64,000 nucleotides of DNA from Strobilurus pachycystidiatus. Taxonomy: Eukaryota; Basidiomycota; Agaricomycetes; Agaricales; Physalacriaceae. Below are positions 62,404 through 64,000 of this stretch, piece after piece. The DNA lies in the NCBI GenBank assembly GCA_019915135.1, contig JAHLMK010000030.1:186001-250000 (forward strand), given 5' to 3'. Below the pieces are notes generated by a model, which worked only from the letters and a program-made list of their open reading frames with translations, did no database searches and had not been told where the DNA came from. The translations under genes were made by a program, and so were the position numbers. The first letter of the stretch is position 1, and each line of letters starts with the position of its first letter.

Positions 62404-62590
62404 GGTTCGTGAGGCTCTGACGGGCTGAGGGAGTGGTGCGATGCAGATGAGGATTTTGAAATGTGATTCAGGAAGGAGGGGGCTTTGTGGTGATACTATG
62501 TGTCGGTGCGAATGGAGGAGAATGGTGCGGTTGCTTTTATGTCGTTCAAGGCGATGTATGCGTTGAGGGCCGTTCTCAGAAGTGCGCGTG
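62404..62590. repeat. Variant patch in a late array unit
   Basis: Several one-base changes and indels are clustered here (GGGAGTGGTGCG; CGGTTGCTTTTATG; CAGAAGTGCGCG), while the flanking units are otherwise uniform. A similar cluster lies at about 45070-45220, in the same part of the unit. Confidence 0.7.
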
Positions 62591-64000
62591 TCTGTGTCGG
62601 AGGCCTGTGAGCGGGTATACGGACCGGTTAGAGGGTCAGGGAGACGCGCAGTTCCGGTTAGGGTTAGAAGAGGTGCGGGTTGGTTGGGGTTCTGTCTCGG
62701 GGTGAAGAAAACGGTATTGTCTCTCGTGCGGGCGCAAAGGTGACTGTCTGTGTGAGTTTTGGGGTGAGTGTGTGAGGCTGCTGTCTGTGCGCATGTGGAA
62801 TTCTGGTGTCCTGCTTATGAGAATTCCGCGTTTTGGTCAAAGGTGATGTAGGGTGCGTGCGAGTGGCCGCGGGAGGCTTGAGCTGAGATGGAGGATGATC
62901 TGGGTGGGTGTGTGAGAATGGGTGATGACAGCAGAGGCGAGGGTGTCTGTGAGCGTTCACTTTCTTTCATGCGCAACGTGTCCGAGTGGGTGTTTCTTGC
63001 TCTCGTCGGCTTGTCGGTGTCCGTCGGAAGTGGAGGGTGTGTGCGATGGACGGAGGGATGAGTATGAGCTGTGATGAGAGTTGAGGCGAGTGGCGGGGAT
63101 GTCCGGGTGACTCTGCGGAGGGTGCGTGCGGAGGAACGTGAAGGCGGGGCTGTTGTGGGCCGAGTTTGCGATTGTGTGAGATGAGGGTTTTATATTCTGA
63201 ATCAGAAAAATGAGGCCGTCGCGGTGATACCCTATGCGGGAGCTGCGGTGAGGTATTTACTTTTCTCGTGCGGCGCGCGTTCGCATCGCTCTCACGGGCC
63301 GGGGATGAGTGCGATTGAGATGAGGGTTTTATATTCTGATTCAGAAAGAAGAGGGCTTTCTGATGATACTATGTGCGGGAACGGGCGAGTGATTATTAAG
63401 TTGAGTGTGCGGCGATCGGTCGTGGTGCTGCTGCGAGCTGTGTGTGAGTGCGAATGAGAAGAGGGTTTTATATTCTGATTCAGAAAGAGGAGGGCTTTCT
63501 GAGGATACTATGTGCGAGAACGGGCGAGTGAGATGCGAGTGAGTTTGCGGCGCGGCTCGGGTTCGTGAGGCTCTGACGGGCTGAGGGAGTGTGCGATGCA
63601 GATGAGGATTTTGAAATGTGATTCAGGAAGGAGGGGGCTTTGTGGTGATACTATGTGTCGGTGCGAATGGAGGAGAATGGTGCGGTTTGCTTTTTATGTC
63701 GTTTCAAGGCGATGTATGCGTTGAGGGCCGTTCTCAGAAGGCGCGTGTCTGTGTCGGAGGCCTGTGAGCGGGTATACGGACCGGTTAGAGGGTCAGGGAG
63801 ACGCGCAGTTCCGGTTAGGGTTAGAAGAGGTGCGGGTTGGTTGGGGTTCTGTCTCGGGGTGAAGAAAACGGTATTGTCTCTCGTGCGGGCGCAAAGGTGA
63901 CTGTCTGTGTGAGTTTTGGGGTGAGTGTGTGAGGCTGCTGTCTGTGCGCATGTGGAATTCTGGTGTCCTGCTTATGAGAATTCCGCGTTTTGGTCAAAGG

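Larger units (their letters stand above)
37034..64000. repeat. Subtelomeric tandem array, 1,157-bp unit, about 23 copies
   Basis: The same unit recurs to the right edge of the window, mid-unit. Using one landmark (GGTGCGAATGGAGGAGAATG, first at about 38220), spacings are 1157, 1152, 1156, 1157, 1155, 1155 and 1153 on the left, then exactly 1157 thirteen times from about 46301 to 61342, then near 1157 again. The unit is G-rich on the + strand. It contains one 29-bp palindromic element, one TTAGGGTTAG, and four diverged subrepeats of about 140 bp. Two open frames per strand recur in every copy but look like by-products: low complexity, no domain, and no means of judging selection because copies are identical. 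Confidence 0.97.

Noticed and set aside
37116..63900. Recurring open frames of 77-98 codons in every array unit as real genes
   Set aside because: They are low in complexity, lack domains and promoters, overlap each other on both strands, and are broken by indels in edge units. Identical copies give no test for selection.
37034..64000. CRISPR array or rDNA repeat
   Set aside because: The units are contiguous 1,157-bp copies without unique spacers, and no rRNA-like sequence is seen.

Overview
The window looks like the end of a chromosome arm from a basidiomycete fungus, most likely an Agaricomycete. The evidence is eukaryotic genes with many 45-60 nt GT-AG introns, telomere-type TTAGGG motifs, a LINE-type zinc knuckle, and protein families typical of mushroom genomes. 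No rRNA, tRNA or CRISPR array was seen. All gene models below were joined by hand from reading frames and splice sites. They carry no transcript support, and family names rest on motifs, not on searches.

Layout. 26-4801 (+): Ulp1-like cysteine protease homologue with an AT-hook tail. 4917-6030: satellite with a 10-bp period. 6662-12110 (-): gene A, a 27-exon gene with a DGQHR motif. 12295-18375 (-): 11-exon gene with an acidic N-terminus and a possible 2-oxoglutarate oxygenase core. 18376-21304: gene-free, hairpin-rich stretch. 21305-26103 (+): 12-exon JmjC-like protein. 26289-29587 (-): gene B, a shorter paralogue of gene A. 29920-36108 (-): 10-exon OrsD-like zinc finger plus RecQ helicase, a telomere-linked-helicase type gene. 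36640-36893: LINE remnant. 37034-64000: about 23 tandem copies of a 1,157-bp unit that run off the right edge. The G-rich strand of the array and its TTAGGGTTAG motif read rightwards, so the telomere is probably to the right.

The most interesting observation is a 29-bp palindromic element: GAATTC, a 17-nt spacer, GAATTC, with inner arms GGTGTC/GACACC in the best copies. It occurs in two introns of gene A, in the first exon of gene B, three times in an N-terminal exon of the helicase gene, and once in every unit of the array. In gene B and the helicase it is translated in the same frame (VNSGVQDxxIP). In gene A it lies in two 89-nt introns that belong to a duplicated intron-exon module. It was not found in the protease, oxygenase-like or JmjC genes. 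Genes A, B and the helicase also share the 10-mer GGAAGAAAGA (+ strand) between a TATA-like box and the start codon. These three genes and the satellite therefore look like one subtelomeric module, possibly with its own mobile or protein-bound palindrome. How the element spreads and what it does are open.
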